Shown here in pieces: positions 23,647 through 32,973 of a stretch of DNA of 48,851 nt. This DNA comes from Planctomycetales bacterium 71-10 (GTDB lineage: Bacteria > Planctomycetota > Planctomycetia > Isosphaerales > Isosphaeraceae): positions 1 to 48,851 of the forward strand of contig MKTT01000109.1 in assembly GCA_001898385.1 (NCBI GenBank). The letters are read 5' to 3'. Each line of letters opens with the position of its first letter. The stretch's first letter is position 1. The notes under the pieces were generated by a model. It made no database searches. It had not been told where the DNA came from and worked only from the letters and a program-made list of their open reading frames with translations. The position numbers and the translations under genes are program-made.

Positions 23647-25934
23647 GTCGACTCCTTCATGTTGCCGGAGGGGCGGCGGAAGCGGGCCCGCTTCCAGGCG
23701 CGGACGGCGCGGCGGCACGCGGCGATCGGGTCCGACCCGGCGGGCGAAGGGGCGTCGGCGTCCGGGGGGGCGTAGAGGCTCCATTCCGCGAGGGCCAGGA
23801 GCGATTCCAGGTCCCGGCCGACGTCGGCGGCCGGGGCGAGCGGCCCGTACCAGCTCCGGAGCGATTCGCCGGGCGGACGGGCGGCGTCGACCAGCCGGGC
23901 CCGAAGCTCCAGCAGGGCGACGGTTCGGATCACGCCGCGCCGCGAGGGCCCGCGGAGCGACGCCCGCCACGCCAGGGTGGCCAGGGCGTCGGCGGCCTCG
24001 CGGCGGAAGCGGACGGCGAGCAGGGCCAGGGCGGCGAGCGTCGCGCAGGCGACGGGGCGTCCGGCGACCCGACCGGCGGCCGATCGGAAGGCGGCCCAGA
24101 TCCCGGCCAGGGCGGCCGGCGACGGCCCGGGCAGTTCGTAGCCGGGCGTGGGCTCGACCGGGATCCAGAGGCCGCAGGGGATCCGGACCTCGACCCAGGT
24201 GTGGACGTCCTCGCGGCGGACCGGCGTGTGCCGGGTCTTCGCGTCGTAGCGGGACGGGGCCGCGTACAGCCCGGTGACCAGCCGCGCGGAGTGGCCCGAC
24301 GATCGCAGCATGGCCGCGCAGGCCGTCGCGAAGAGGTAGTCGGGCCCGCGACGGGCTGCGGCGAAGTGCTCGACGACGTCGCCGCAGTCGTCCGGGGCGA
24401 CGGCTTTCGGGTCGGGCGCGGCGTCGCGTCGCAGGCCCCGGACGATCGCCTCGACCCGCGCCCAGCCCGGCGGCGTCCCTCGGGTCATCGCGTCCAGCCA
24501 GGCCGAGGCCGCGGGGCCGAGCGGGCGGGCGTCGGCGTCCAGCACGCGCGGTGGGAAGTCCAACGAGGCCAGGCCGTCGGGGTCGGGGGCGGCCGACTCG
24601 GTCTCGACGACGGTGCTCGACGGGATCGTCCGCCCTTCCATCGCGATCATGCCGTCGGCCGCCCAGCCGAAGAAGTCGACCCGGTCGACTTCCCCCATGC
24701 GGAAGGCCCGGAGCAGCGGCGGCGCCGGGAGCGCGGCCGAATCCAGCGCGGCGACCTTGATCCGATGGGCCGCGACCCCGCCGAGGGCGCGCGAATCCGG
24801 CGCCCCGATGCGGAACCACGGGCCCGCCCGCCGCTCCGGCTCGATCGCGACGCGGATGTTCGGCCGCGCGGCCTCCGACCAGTCGCGGCCGTCGAAACGG
24901 TCGTAGGCCGCCAGGCCGATGTGCAACGGGGTCGGGCCGTCGACGTACAGCAGGGCCTCGGCCTCGCGATGGGCGGGCCTCCCCGGGCGTCGAGCAACGC
25001 CGCGGCGGACGGCCGAGAACTGACGATTGGCCCGCAGGTTCTCCGCGGGCCGCTCGCGCTGTTCCACGACGTTCGGGTTGCTCAGGGCGACCATCCGCTC
25101 CGATTTCTTCGGCTTCGACGGCTCGCCGTACATATCGTTGAAGGCGTCGTAGAGCGAGGGGCGGTCGGTGTCGAGGTAGGCGTCGCTGTCGGCGAAGCCG
25201 ATGCTCTGCGGATTCTCCGCCCCCTTCACCTCGTCGTCGCCGTCGCCGACGCCGCCGCGGGCGTCCGGGTCGTTCCAGTCGGTCCCGCCCGAGCTGGGGA
25301 AGAGGCCCGCGAGCGCGACCGCCGCCCGCGTGGGGCCGACCGCCGTGACGGCGACGGCCAGGCCGACCAGCGCGAAGGCCCCGGCCAGATGCCCGGCCGG
25401 CGAGCGCCGGGGGGCTCCCTCCCCGCGCATCGGCCGGAGGCCCCGCCAGTACGCCAGGGCCAGCCAGACGCCGCCGAGGATCGCGAAGGCCCCCAGCGCC
25501 CAGGCGGCGGCCGGCCCGTCGGCGATCGACGCCGAGGCGAGGACCAGGAACAGGCTCGCCAGCGCCGCCAACCGCCCCGCGGCCGGCTCGTGCGACGCCG
25601 CGGCCAGCCCCAGGGCCAGGTTCCGCAGCGAGCACAACAGGGCCTGCTCCAGCGGGGTCGCGCGGCCCGTCCAGGCGACTCTCGCCGCCGCGACGGCCAC
25701 CGGAACCAGCGACGACGTCGCCAGCAAGGCCGCGGTCGTCGCCGAACGACCCTTCCCGTGGCGGCCGATCCAAGCGTGTGCCGCGATCGCGGCGGCCGTC
25801 CACGCGGCGACCGCCGCCAGCGGCCTCGCCGGCGAGACGCCCGGCTCGGCGATCGCCAGGGCGGTCGTCGTCGTGGCGACCGCCGCCATCGCCAACGTCG
25901 TCGCGCGGACGCCCAGGGGTTCCTCAGCGGTCAT
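23643..25934 (-). CDS. Transglutaminase-like membrane protein (DUF3488-type), likely non-catalytic
   Basis: A 763-residue protein. The N-terminal ~250 residues have several transmembrane helices (for example SLFLVLASASIADGPAAAWA). A Gly/Asp-rich linker follows, then a transglutaminase-like domain at about residues 490-600. There GPDYLFATACAAMLRSSGHS is followed by ARLVTGLYAAPSRYD and VHTWVEV...WIPVEPTPGYE. The His (VHTWVEV) and acidic residues are present, but the expected GxCxxFA nucleophile aligns with GPDYLFA, so Cys is replaced by Asp and the domain may be a pseudoenzyme. The neighbouring ACAAML Cys is not at the nucleophile position. A C-terminal helix and a DUF4129-like tail follow. It overlaps DUF58 and MoxR at both ends. 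Confidence 0.85.
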   Translation of the reverse strand: MTAEEPLGVRATTLAMAAVATTTTALAIAEPGVSPARPLAAVAAWTAAAIAAHAWIGRHGKGRSATTAALLATSSLVPVAVAAARVAWTGRATPLEQALLCSLRNLALGLAAASHEPAAGRLAALASLFLVLASASIADGPAAAWALGAFAILGGVWLALAYWRGLRPMRGEGAPRRSPAGHLAGAFALVGLAVAVTAVGPTRAAVALAGLFPSSGGTDWNDPDARGGVGDGDDEVKGAENPQSIGFADSDAYLDTDRPSLYDAFNDMYGEPSKPKKSERMVALSNPNVVEQRERPAENLRANRQFSAVRRGVARRPGRPAHREAEALLYVDGPTPLHIGLAAYDRFDGRDWSEAARPNIRVAIEPERRAGPWFRIGAPDSRALGGVAAHRIKVAALDSAALPAPPLLRAFRMGEVDRVDFFGWAADGMIAMEGRTIPSSTVVETESAAPDPDGLASLDFPPRVLDADARPLGPAASAWLDAMTRGTPPGWARVEAIVRGLRRDAAPDPKAVAPDDCGDVVEHFAAARRGPDYLFATACAAMLRSSGHSARLVTGLYAAPSRYDAKTRHTPVRREDVHTWVEVRIPCGLWIPVEPTPGYELPGPSPAALAGIWAAFRSAAGRVAGRPVACATLAALALLAVRFRREAADALATLAWRASLRGPSRRGVIRTVALLELRARLVDAARPPGESLRSWYGPLAPAADVGRDLESLLALAEWSLYAPPDADAPSPAGSDPIAACRRAVRAWKRARFRRPSGNMKEST

Positions 25935-27207
25935 GCCCCGCCTCCTTCCGGCCCCGGTCCACCTGGCCGGCCACGTCGACGGGGCCGTCGATCCAGATCC
26001 AGGGCCGGGGCTCCGGCGGATCAACCGCCCTTGCGTCCCCCGCGAACCCGCCCGCGGCGAGGATCACGAACCGCTCGGTCGGACCCGGCGTCCGCGCCGC
26101 CGCGAGGTCGGATCGATCGGTCGCGACGACGACCCGCAGGCCGGAAGAGCGTCGCGAGCCGGAAGGGCCGGCGAGGACCTCGGAGAGCGTCCGGGAGTCG
26201 TCCGCCCGCAGCCGAGCCAGGGCGTCCAGCGCCGTCGCCGTGCGAGTCGCGACGGGACCGGCCGCGGCCGGCACGGTCGTCCCGCCGAACACAAGTTCGA
26301 CCTCCGCTCCCTTGCCGATCCAGTCCTCCGCGAAGCTCGCCGCGACCCGGACGGCCCACTCCAGCGAACCGTCCCGCCCCGCGCCGGCGTGGGCGTCCGG
26401 GTGAACGTCGATCACCACCTGGACCTCGGGCGTGGCGCGCGACTCCAGCTCGCAGACGATCAGCGTCCCGTGCCGCGCCGACTGCGGCCAGTGGACGCGG
26501 CGGATCGAGTCGCCCCGTCGATACGGCCGGACGCCCGTAAGATCGCCCATCGTCCCGGCCCGGGGCGCGACCGCCACGCCGTCGGACTCGCGCGAGCCGG
26601 CGGCCTCCGGGATCGCCCCGACGGGGAACGTCGCCGGCCAGACGACCACCCGGCCGGCAGTCTTCAGTAGGCGCGAAGCATCCACCAGGCCGAAAGGGAA
26701 GCCGCAGGCGAGGCGCGGGGTGGATTCGGGATGGACGCCGCGGCGATCGAAGGTGACGGACCAGGACGCTTCGGTCGCCCGCCGGCCTGGAGCGACGGCC
26801 AGCCCCGGCGCGCGGATCGCGTCCGCCTCGGACGTCTCGCGGATCGTCAGCCCCCAGGCGTCCCAGAACGCGTGGTTCCGGACGATCAACAGCGCCGCAG
26901 TCGGCACACCCTCGCGGGCCCGCGGCACGGCGAAGCTCAACTCGCCGGTCAATGCGAGGACCGACAGCCACGGCCAAATCGCCCCGATCGCCAGCACCGC
27001 CGCGATCCCCGCCCCGAGGATCAACGCCCGGGGATGGATGAAGAGCCCGAACGCCAGGGACGTCGCGCCCGCCAGCGCGAGCGCGGCCGCCGGCTTGCGA
27101 GCCCACTCGAGATAGGGATCGAGCCGGCAGGCCCGATCCTTCGTCGCCGATTCGCCGAGGCGGACGAGCCACCCTCTCTCGCCCCTGGCAATTTCGCCTC
27201 TGGCCAT
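25924..27207 (-). CDS. DUF58 domain protein
   Basis: A 427-residue protein. Membrane helices lie at ~residues 38-60 and 63-85 (ALALAGATSLAFGLFI, LILGAGIAAVLAIGAIW). The DUF58 core includes VRPYRRGDSIRRVHWPQSAR and GTLIVCELE, followed by a VWA-like fold (VVIDVHPDAHAG). DUF58 proteins are membrane-anchored partners of MoxR ATPases. It is the first gene of the minus-strand operon. Its last eleven bases overlap the transglutaminase-like start at 25934. The annotated start is an ATG with no strong competitor; the N-terminal ~30 residues are hydrophilic. Confidence 0.9.
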   Translation of the reverse strand: MARGEIARGERGWLVRLGESATKDRACRLDPYLEWARKPAAALALAGATSLAFGLFIHPRALILGAGIAAVLAIGAIWPWLSVLALTGELSFAVPRAREGVPTAALLIVRNHAFWDAWGLTIRETSEADAIRAPGLAVAPGRRATEASWSVTFDRRGVHPESTPRLACGFPFGLVDASRLLKTAGRVVVWPATFPVGAIPEAAGSRESDGVAVAPRAGTMGDLTGVRPYRRGDSIRRVHWPQSARHGTLIVCELESRATPEVQVVIDVHPDAHAGAGRDGSLEWAVRVAASFAEDWIGKGAEVELVFGGTTVPAAAGPVATRTATALDALARLRADDSRTLSEVLAGPSGSRRSSGLRVVVATDRSDLAAARTPGPTERFVILAAGGFAGDARAVDPPEPRPWIWIDGPVDVAGQVDRGRKEAGHDR

Positions 27208-27388
27208 AGCTCCCCCGTCGCTCGTCGCGATCCGATCCCGATCGATCCCCCGGCGGACTATCCGTCGCTTCGGGGCACTCCGAAGCGTGAGACGCCGAGG
27301 CCGGAAGCCGCGAGCCGACGGGCGGTCGGGCGGTCGGGCGGCTTCGGCGTCTCGCTCGCCGCTCGCTCATGTGGCGAGGCGGAGGAGG

Positions 27389-27745
27389 TCAGACGGGCGG
27401 TGGTGGCGCGCGAGGGGAGGAAACGATCGGGCCGCTCGGGCCCGCGACGGTCGTGATCGGCGCCGGCGAGGCCGCAGCGAAAATATCTGCGAGGGGAGAT
27501 GGAACCGCCGCCGCGGCGATCGCGGGCAGCAGGCCGTGGACGCAGGCCGGGCACTCTTCGTCGACGGACCACGCAGCGCCCGAGGACGCGGACGTCGGCG
27601 GCTCTTCCCACGCCTTCGAGCTGAACAGCCCCACGACGCCCTCGAGTGCATGGTGCCCCGGGCCGCACAACGAAGCCGTCGCGTGCAGGGCGAGGAGCAG
27701 GCAGGCCGGGAGATGTCGTCGACCGTTTCGGGGCATTCGTCGCAT
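27389..27745 (-). CDS. Small exported protein with a CPAC motif
   Basis: A 118-residue protein. The N-terminus RRMPRNGRRHLPACLLLALH plus TASLCG is signal-peptide-like. The central text AAWSVDEECPACVHGLLPAI has CxxC. The C-terminal half is hydrophobic and Pro-rich (AAAVPSPLADIFAAASPAPI, then VSSPRAPPPPV). Small secreted planctomycete proteins with CPxC after a signal peptide and a hydrophobic tail resemble DUF2946/metal-associated proteins, but the assignment is uncertain. It stands alone between DUF58 and IS scraps. Confidence 0.5.
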   Translation of the reverse strand: MRRMPRNGRRHLPACLLLALHATASLCGPGHHALEGVVGLFSSKAWEEPPTSASSGAAWSVDEECPACVHGLLPAIAAAAVPSPLADIFAAASPAPITTVAGPSGPIVSSPRAPPPPV

Positions 27746-27872
27746 TCGGATATGAGGACAGGGCGGCGGCGGGATGGCCCCGCACGCCCGCCGGAGCGAC
27801 GCGGTAAGACTTCTCCCGCCGCGGTCGTTCCGTGTTTACGGTGCCGACGGCGCGTCCCGAGTTCCTTTCATC

Positions 27873-28313
27873 TCAACCTCGCGTCGGCGGAGCGACGCCG
27901 ATGGTTCTGGATGGCCCGCAAGCGCGAGGGCGGCCGAGGGCGACGCCGGGGGGGGCGGCCGATCGTCGCGAGGCGATGGACGAGGGCTCGACGGCCCGGC
28001 GACTGCTCGCCCGCCCTCTGCCGGCGATGATCTCGGATAGGCCGGGCCCGCACCGTCGACGCACGCACCCCGGCTGCATCCCCGGTGCGGGGCGTCCCGA
28101 GGCCTCGCCGCGATCGGGCCTCACGCCCCGCGGCGTCCGCGAACGACGAGTCGCGACGCCCCGCCCCGGGGCACGAAGAGGATCCCGATGAGGCGGAGCC
28201 GGTCGTCGATCCGCTTCCGCCCCGGCCGGCCGGTCGGGCCGCTTCGGTTTCGAGGGCGGCAGGAGCGGGCGGATGCGGTCCCACGACGCGTCGCAGAGCA
28301 GCGGCTTGGCCAT
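27873..28313 (-). pseudogene. IS5-type transposase N-terminal remnant
   Basis: It begins MAKPLLCDASWDRIRPLLPP at 28313, the DUF4096-like N-terminus of IS5-group transposases. After PKRPDRPAG the coding sense moves to a second frame (RPGRKRIDDRLRLIGILFV) and then decays. No catalytic motif or end repeat follows. The stretch down to 27873 is open in one frame but is Arg/Pro/Ser-rich shadow sequence. A short downstream ORF on the plus strand in the same place has no support. Confidence 0.55.
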
Positions 28314-28538
28314 GGCGTCGGTCCTCGAGATTCGAGTCCTCGACGCCTATCGTTCCGCAAGCCCCAGGCCGACTCTGTCAGGGCCTCTTGATGTCGGAGC
28401 GATGAAGAACCCTCGCCTCGATCCGACGAAGTTCGCTCGCGACCTCGTCCCAAAAGGCTTGCAATTCCCGACGTTCCATGCTCGGAGGTTCGTTCGGACC
28501 GCCAAGGTCGCGTACGCTCGCCAAGTCGGGCGCGGCGG

Positions 28539-31508
28539 TCAAAATCGCAGTTCCATGAGCGCGTCGCGGAAGAAATCCGTCTCGCCCTCGTCGGGCCGAC
28601 TTCGGATCGCCGCCAGCTCGGCCTCCAACCAGCCGAGCGCTTGCCGGTTCCGGCCCGCCCTCGCGGCGCACTGGGCGGCCTGTCGACGCAAGAGGCGGAC
28701 CTTGAATTCGTCGGCGGGCGGACCTGCGGCGAGCGCCGTCGACAGGACGTCGGCCGCGGCGGCGAAGGCCCCTCGATTGCGGCAGGCGTCCGCCAGATCG
28801 GAAGCCTCGTCCGGATCGGTGGGACGATCGATTCCGACGGCGGCCCCGGGCACCCGCCCGGCCAAGGCGAAGTGTCGACTCAGGTCCGGCGACGAGCCGA
28901 ACTCCCGCGCGAGCCTCGACGCCTCCTGCTCGTCCCCCCGAGCCAGGAACGCGAGGACGAGGCCTTTGCGGGACTCGGGCCGCGACGCCTCGATCGCCAG
29001 CGCGGCGCGGAATTCGGCCTCGGCCTCGGCGGATGCAGGGTCGAGGGCGGCCAGGACGCAGCCGAGCCCTTCGTGCATCGCCGCGGATGTCGGCGCGGCC
29101 TGGACGGCGCGACGCCCCGCCGCCTCGGCTTCCTCCAACCGGCCGAGCCGGGTCAGGGCGATCCGCAGCGTATCGAAGGCGAACGGCCACGTCGGGTCCA
29201 GGTCCACGGCCTCGCGCATGGCGTCGATCGCCGCGTCGATCCGCCCCTGTTCCCAAAATTGCCTGCCGAGAAATCCGCGGCAGTCTCCGCAGTCGGGATT
29301 CAGGCGGATCGACTCGCGCAGCGAGGCCTCGGCCTCCAGGAAGCGCCCCTGATCGCCGAGGGCCACGCCCAGGAGGAAATGCGCATAGTAGAAATCCGGC
29401 CTCAGGTCGATCGCCCTCCGATAGGCGGCCTCGGCGGCGGCCGGGTCGCCGTCGGCGACGTACGCGTACTCGCCGAGGAGCAGATGCGGCCCGGCGTATC
29501 GAGGGCCTAGCGCCGCGGCGGCCGTGGCGTACGGGACCGCTTCTCCGCGCCCGCCCGGCGAGGAATAAGTGAAGAGGTGCCTCGCGAGCCGGATGTTGAT
29601 CCAGTAGTCGCCGGGGTGCGCCCGTTGGGCGCGACGCAGGATCTTCAGGGCTTGCACGGGCTGCTTCGTCAGGAAGACGAAGGATTGGGCCAGCACGCAG
29701 AGGTCGCCCGGGCCGCGAGCCTCGAGGCCCGCGTCTCCCGCGATCCGTTCAAGCTTCGCGGCGTCCCCGTCCCGGATGGCTCGTCGAAGCTCGTTTCGCC
29801 ACGGGTCGGGGTCGACCGCCGAGGCCAGATCGAGGACCCGGTGGGCCGCCTCCGTGTCGCGGCCCGCCTGTTCCGCGAGCCGGACGCGCACGACGGCCCA
29901 GTCGTCCAGCGCGTCCGCGAACGACCTGGCCACGTCGCGGGGCCGTCGAATGGAGCGGCCGTCGCGGGGCGCGTCGGGATCGAGGCCGGCCTCGCGAAAG
30001 GCCAGGGGGTACTGGGCGTCGAGCCAGGCGGGGGTCGTCCAGTATTCGTCGGCGCGAAGGTCCCCGAGCCGGAGCAGGATTCGACGGTCGCGCTCCGCGC
30101 ACGCGAATCCGACGTCGATGCTCCCGGCTAGGTCGTCGAGCCGTTTCGGCGCCCGCCGATCCAGGTCCAGGTCGAGCAGGGAGCGGGCGCGTCGGGCCGC
30201 GTCCCGGGCGGATTCCCATCGCGCGGGGTCGCCGGAAGGGTCGGACGCCGCGCCCCTGGCGAGGGTCTCGGCTTCCTGGATCGCGGATTCCGCCGCCGCG
30301 AGCCGCTGACGCCGCCCACGCTCCCGCAGATCCACGACCGCGACGCCGAGCGCGACCGCCGCCAGCACGGCGGCCGCCAGGGCGGCCGTGAGCCGCCTCC
30401 GCGACCGTTCCGTCGCGGCCTTCGCCTCGGCCGCCGCGCGAGCGAGCTCGGCGTCGCGGGAACGCTGCTCGGACGATTCGAGATAGGAGACGACGCGGGC
30501 CGCGACCGCGCCCGCGTCGGCGGGCCGGCGTTCGGGGTCTTCGGACAGGCAATCGATCCCGATCGCAGCCAGTTCCTCGCCGGCACCGCACCGGCGGAGG
30601 CGCTCGACGGCGTCTCGGACGTCGCCGCTCGCCGCCCGCTCCAGGACCTCGGCCGGCGTCTCGCCCTCGTGGGCCGGCCTTCCGGTGAGGACCTCGCAGA
30701 GGATCGATCCCAGGCTGAAGACGTCGACCCGGGCGTCGGTCGCCGGCTCGCCGCGGGCCTGCTGCGGCGCCATGTAGGCCGGCGTGCCGAGGACGGCACC
30801 CGAGATCGACGCCCCGCCGAACGCGCGCGGGTCGTCCAGCCCGCTGCGATCTCCGTCCCTCGAGCCCGCTTCCGCCCCGGCGTCGGAGACGACCTTGGCG
30901 AGGCCCCAGTCCATGACCTGAACCTCGCCGAAACGGCCCAGCATGACGTTGGAGGGCTTCAAGTCGCGATGGATCACCCCGCGCGAATGGGCGTAGGCCA
31001 CCGCCTGACAGATCTGCACGAACACGTTCAGGAGTCGCGGCAGGTCCCGCGACGGGTCGTCGCGCCGACTCAAGGCCGACCCAAGCGTGTCGCCGGCGAC
31101 GAGCCTCATCACGATGTACGGCCGGCCGTCGTCGGCTTCGCCCAGCTGGTACACGGGAATGATCCCGGGATGCTGGAGCCTCCCGGCGATCCGGGCCTCG
31201 TCCACGAACCGACGGGCCAGGTCGAGCCGGTCGTCGTGGTCGCCTCGCACCATCTTGACCGCGACCTCGCGGCCGATGCGATCGTCCAGGCCTCGAAAGA
31301 CCTCGCCCATGCCGCCGCGAGCGATCGGCTCGATCAGGCGCACGCCCCCGACTCGCGTCTCCGGTGCTCCCGACGTAGCCGGACCGAGGTCGGCGGCGTC
31401 GTCGTGGTGAAAGAGGCCCAGGCCCATCAGGCAGCGCGGGCAAAGATCCCCGAGCGGCCCCGCGGGGAGGGGATGCTCGCAGATCGGACAGCGTCCGTCG
31501 TGGGCCAT
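28539..31508 (-). CDS. Ser/Thr protein kinase with zinc ribbon and TPR repeats
   Basis: A 989-residue protein. Residues 7-26 (CPICEHPL...LCPRC) form a possible zinc ribbon. The kinase domain runs ~55-340 with GGMGEVFRG, the VAIK-type Lys ~85 (EVAVKMV), HRDLKPSN (~180-187) and DWG (~200-202) in place of DFG. A membrane helix lies at ~395-415 (LTAALAAAVLAAVALGVAVV). The outer half contains TPR repeats (for example RAIDLRPDFYYAHFLLGVAL, SIRLNPDCGDCRGFLGRQFW). The layout is typical of planctomycete Hanks-type kinases in which the TPR part is outside the membrane. It starts at ATG 31508, six bases after the sigma-factor stop, so the two form an operon. It probably phosphorylates cytosolic targets in response to an envelope signal. 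Confidence 0.93.
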   Translation of the reverse strand: MAHDGRCPICEHPLPAGPLGDLCPRCLMGLGLFHHDDAADLGPATSGAPETRVGGVRLIEPIARGGMGEVFRGLDDRIGREVAVKMVRGDHDDRLDLARRFVDEARIAGRLQHPGIIPVYQLGEADDGRPYIVMRLVAGDTLGSALSRRDDPSRDLPRLLNVFVQICQAVAYAHSRGVIHRDLKPSNVMLGRFGEVQVMDWGLAKVVSDAGAEAGSRDGDRSGLDDPRAFGGASISGAVLGTPAYMAPQQARGEPATDARVDVFSLGSILCEVLTGRPAHEGETPAEVLERAASGDVRDAVERLRRCGAGEELAAIGIDCLSEDPERRPADAGAVAARVVSYLESSEQRSRDAELARAAAEAKAATERSRRRLTAALAAAVLAAVALGVAVVDLRERGRRQRLAAAESAIQEAETLARGAASDPSGDPARWESARDAARRARSLLDLDLDRRAPKRLDDLAGSIDVGFACAERDRRILLRLGDLRADEYWTTPAWLDAQYPLAFREAGLDPDAPRDGRSIRRPRDVARSFADALDDWAVVRVRLAEQAGRDTEAAHRVLDLASAVDPDPWRNELRRAIRDGDAAKLERIAGDAGLEARGPGDLCVLAQSFVFLTKQPVQALKILRRAQRAHPGDYWINIRLARHLFTYSSPGGRGEAVPYATAAAALGPRYAGPHLLLGEYAYVADGDPAAAEAAYRRAIDLRPDFYYAHFLLGVALGDQGRFLEAEASLRESIRLNPDCGDCRGFLGRQFWEQGRIDAAIDAMREAVDLDPTWPFAFDTLRIALTRLGRLEEAEAAGRRAVQAAPTSAAMHEGLGCVLAALDPASAEAEAEFRAALAIEASRPESRKGLVLAFLARGDEQEASRLAREFGSSPDLSRHFALAGRVPGAAVGIDRPTDPDEASDLADACRNRGAFAAAADVLSTALAAGPPADEFKVRLLRRQAAQCAARAGRNRQALGWLEAELAAIRSRPDEGETDFFRDALMELRF

Positions 31509-31513
31509 GGTGG

Positions 31514-32287
31514 TCACGCCTTCGGCCCGCCCCGGCGGCCGAGCGCCTGGAAGAGCGAGAAAACCTCCTCGTCGACGTCGGCTTCGCTCGGGTCGTCGAG
31601 CGTGGCCGCGACTTCCTCCCGCAATTTCTCCCGAAATCGACGGCGCAGGCGCGCGGCCGCGGCGCGAACCGCCCCGACGGTCGTCCCGGCCTCGGCGGCT
31701 ATCCGCGCCGGCGAATTCGGCGGCTGGTACGGCGCGAGCAAGTCGCGCAGGAGTTCGAAGGGAATGCCGCGACCCGTGCGCGAGGCCTCGACGGCCAGCG
31801 ACTCGTACGCCCGGGACAGCAACTCCATCGCCCACGCCCGATCGAAAACGGCCTCGGCGTCCTCGTCGTCGACCGGCTCCGCGAGGTATCGAGCCTCGGC
31901 CCTCTCGGCGTCGAGCGATAGATGACGCGCGCCTCCGCCCCGCCTGGCGGCCCCCTCGCGATCCCGCCTGTCCGCCAGGAAGTAACCGCAGTCCCTCCGC
32001 AGCAGCGCGCGGAACCGCCCCCTGGCGCGCGAGGCGTTGAGCAGCAGGGTGCCCTCGATCAACCGGACGAAATAATCCTGGGTCGCATCGCACGCATCCG
32101 CATTCGACAGCCCGCGACGACGCATGAATGCATAGATAGGATACCAGTACGACTTGGATAGCTCCGCCATGGCGCGGCCGCTCGACGCCGCCTCCGACAC
32201 CAGATTCCAACTCGTCGTCGGAAACGAGGACGAGGTGTGTCCGCCCGACCTTTCCGATGTTCCGTCACGATCCGGTGCCGATGTCAT
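31514..32287 (-). CDS. ECF-type sigma factor paired with the kinase
   Basis: A 257-residue protein. The N-terminus has TTSWNLVSEA, followed by YWYPIYAFMRRRGLSNADAC (region 2-like) and ATQDYFVRLIEGTLL. The C-terminal HTH is SPARIAAEAGTTVGAVRAAA with ARLRRRFREKLREEV (region 4-like). The sigma2 and sigma4 parts are separated by a long linker. This pattern is that of planctomycete ECF sigma factors associated with Ser/Thr kinases (ECF01-Gob-like groups). ATG 32287 is chosen; a longer frame upstream is not supported. The gene probably directs RNA polymerase to promoters controlled by the adjacent kinase. Confidence 0.88.
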   Translation of the reverse strand: MTSAPDRDGTSERSGGHTSSSFPTTSWNLVSEAASSGRAMAELSKSYWYPIYAFMRRRGLSNADACDATQDYFVRLIEGTLLLNASRARGRFRALLRRDCGYFLADRRDREGAARRGGGARHLSLDAERAEARYLAEPVDDEDAEAVFDRAWAMELLSRAYESLAVEASRTGRGIPFELLRDLLAPYQPPNSPARIAAEAGTTVGAVRAAAARLRRRFREKLREEVAATLDDPSEADVDEEVFSLFQALGRRGGPKA

Positions 32288-32973
32288 TTCCGATGGTCTC
32301 TCAAGCGAGGCCCCGGCCGTCTGGCCACGGCCGGCGCGATCCAAGATTCGGGGAAAACACCGTCGATCCGCGTCGAATTCCTCAAGAAATGCCTTACTAC
32401 TTCACGGAGGAAGGGATTAAAGGGCAAAGAGAGTATACGCAGGCGACAACCTGAATGAGCGAGCCCCTGGAGGCTCATACCACCCGAGAGATCCCTCCTT
32501 CCGTGCGGCTTCTTCGTTCAGGTCGACTTCGGGAGTTCCGGCTTGATTCGCGACGAGTTTGGTCGTCTCGCCGCCTTCGCGTCGGCGTCCGCCGGATCGG
32601 CCCGAGCCGAGGCTCCGGACGTCGACGGGAGGTTCGAGCCTTCAGACGGGCTTGCAGCCGGCCGTCGAACCCACCGGCTTCCAGTCGGCGATCGTTCGGC
32701 TTTCGCAACAAGTCGCTCGGCTTACGCGAGCGGATCGGGTGCCGGCGTAAGCGAACGGCTTCTTGGCGGCATCGTGATCGGGATCGAAGCTCCCCGCTCA
32801 CGTCTCACGTGGGAAGCACCCCGCCCGGTGGGCGTGTCATCCGTGGCTGCGCAATCCGGCGTCAGCCGGGGGCAATGGCCTACCTCCCCTCCAGTGACAA
32901 GGTTCCCTGACGCAGGCTCGGGTTCCGCAGCCCGTCAGGCCCTTCAACAGCCCCAGCAAAGAAGGACGCATCA
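32288..32973. other. Intergenic region, no gene seen
   Basis: 686 bases between the divergent sigma factor and PEP-CTERM genes. Frames in both strands are short and Arg/Pro-rich, with no ribosome-binding site. Some AT-richer bases near 32380-32450 may hold promoters for either gene, but I see no convincing -35/-10 pair. Confidence 0.5.
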
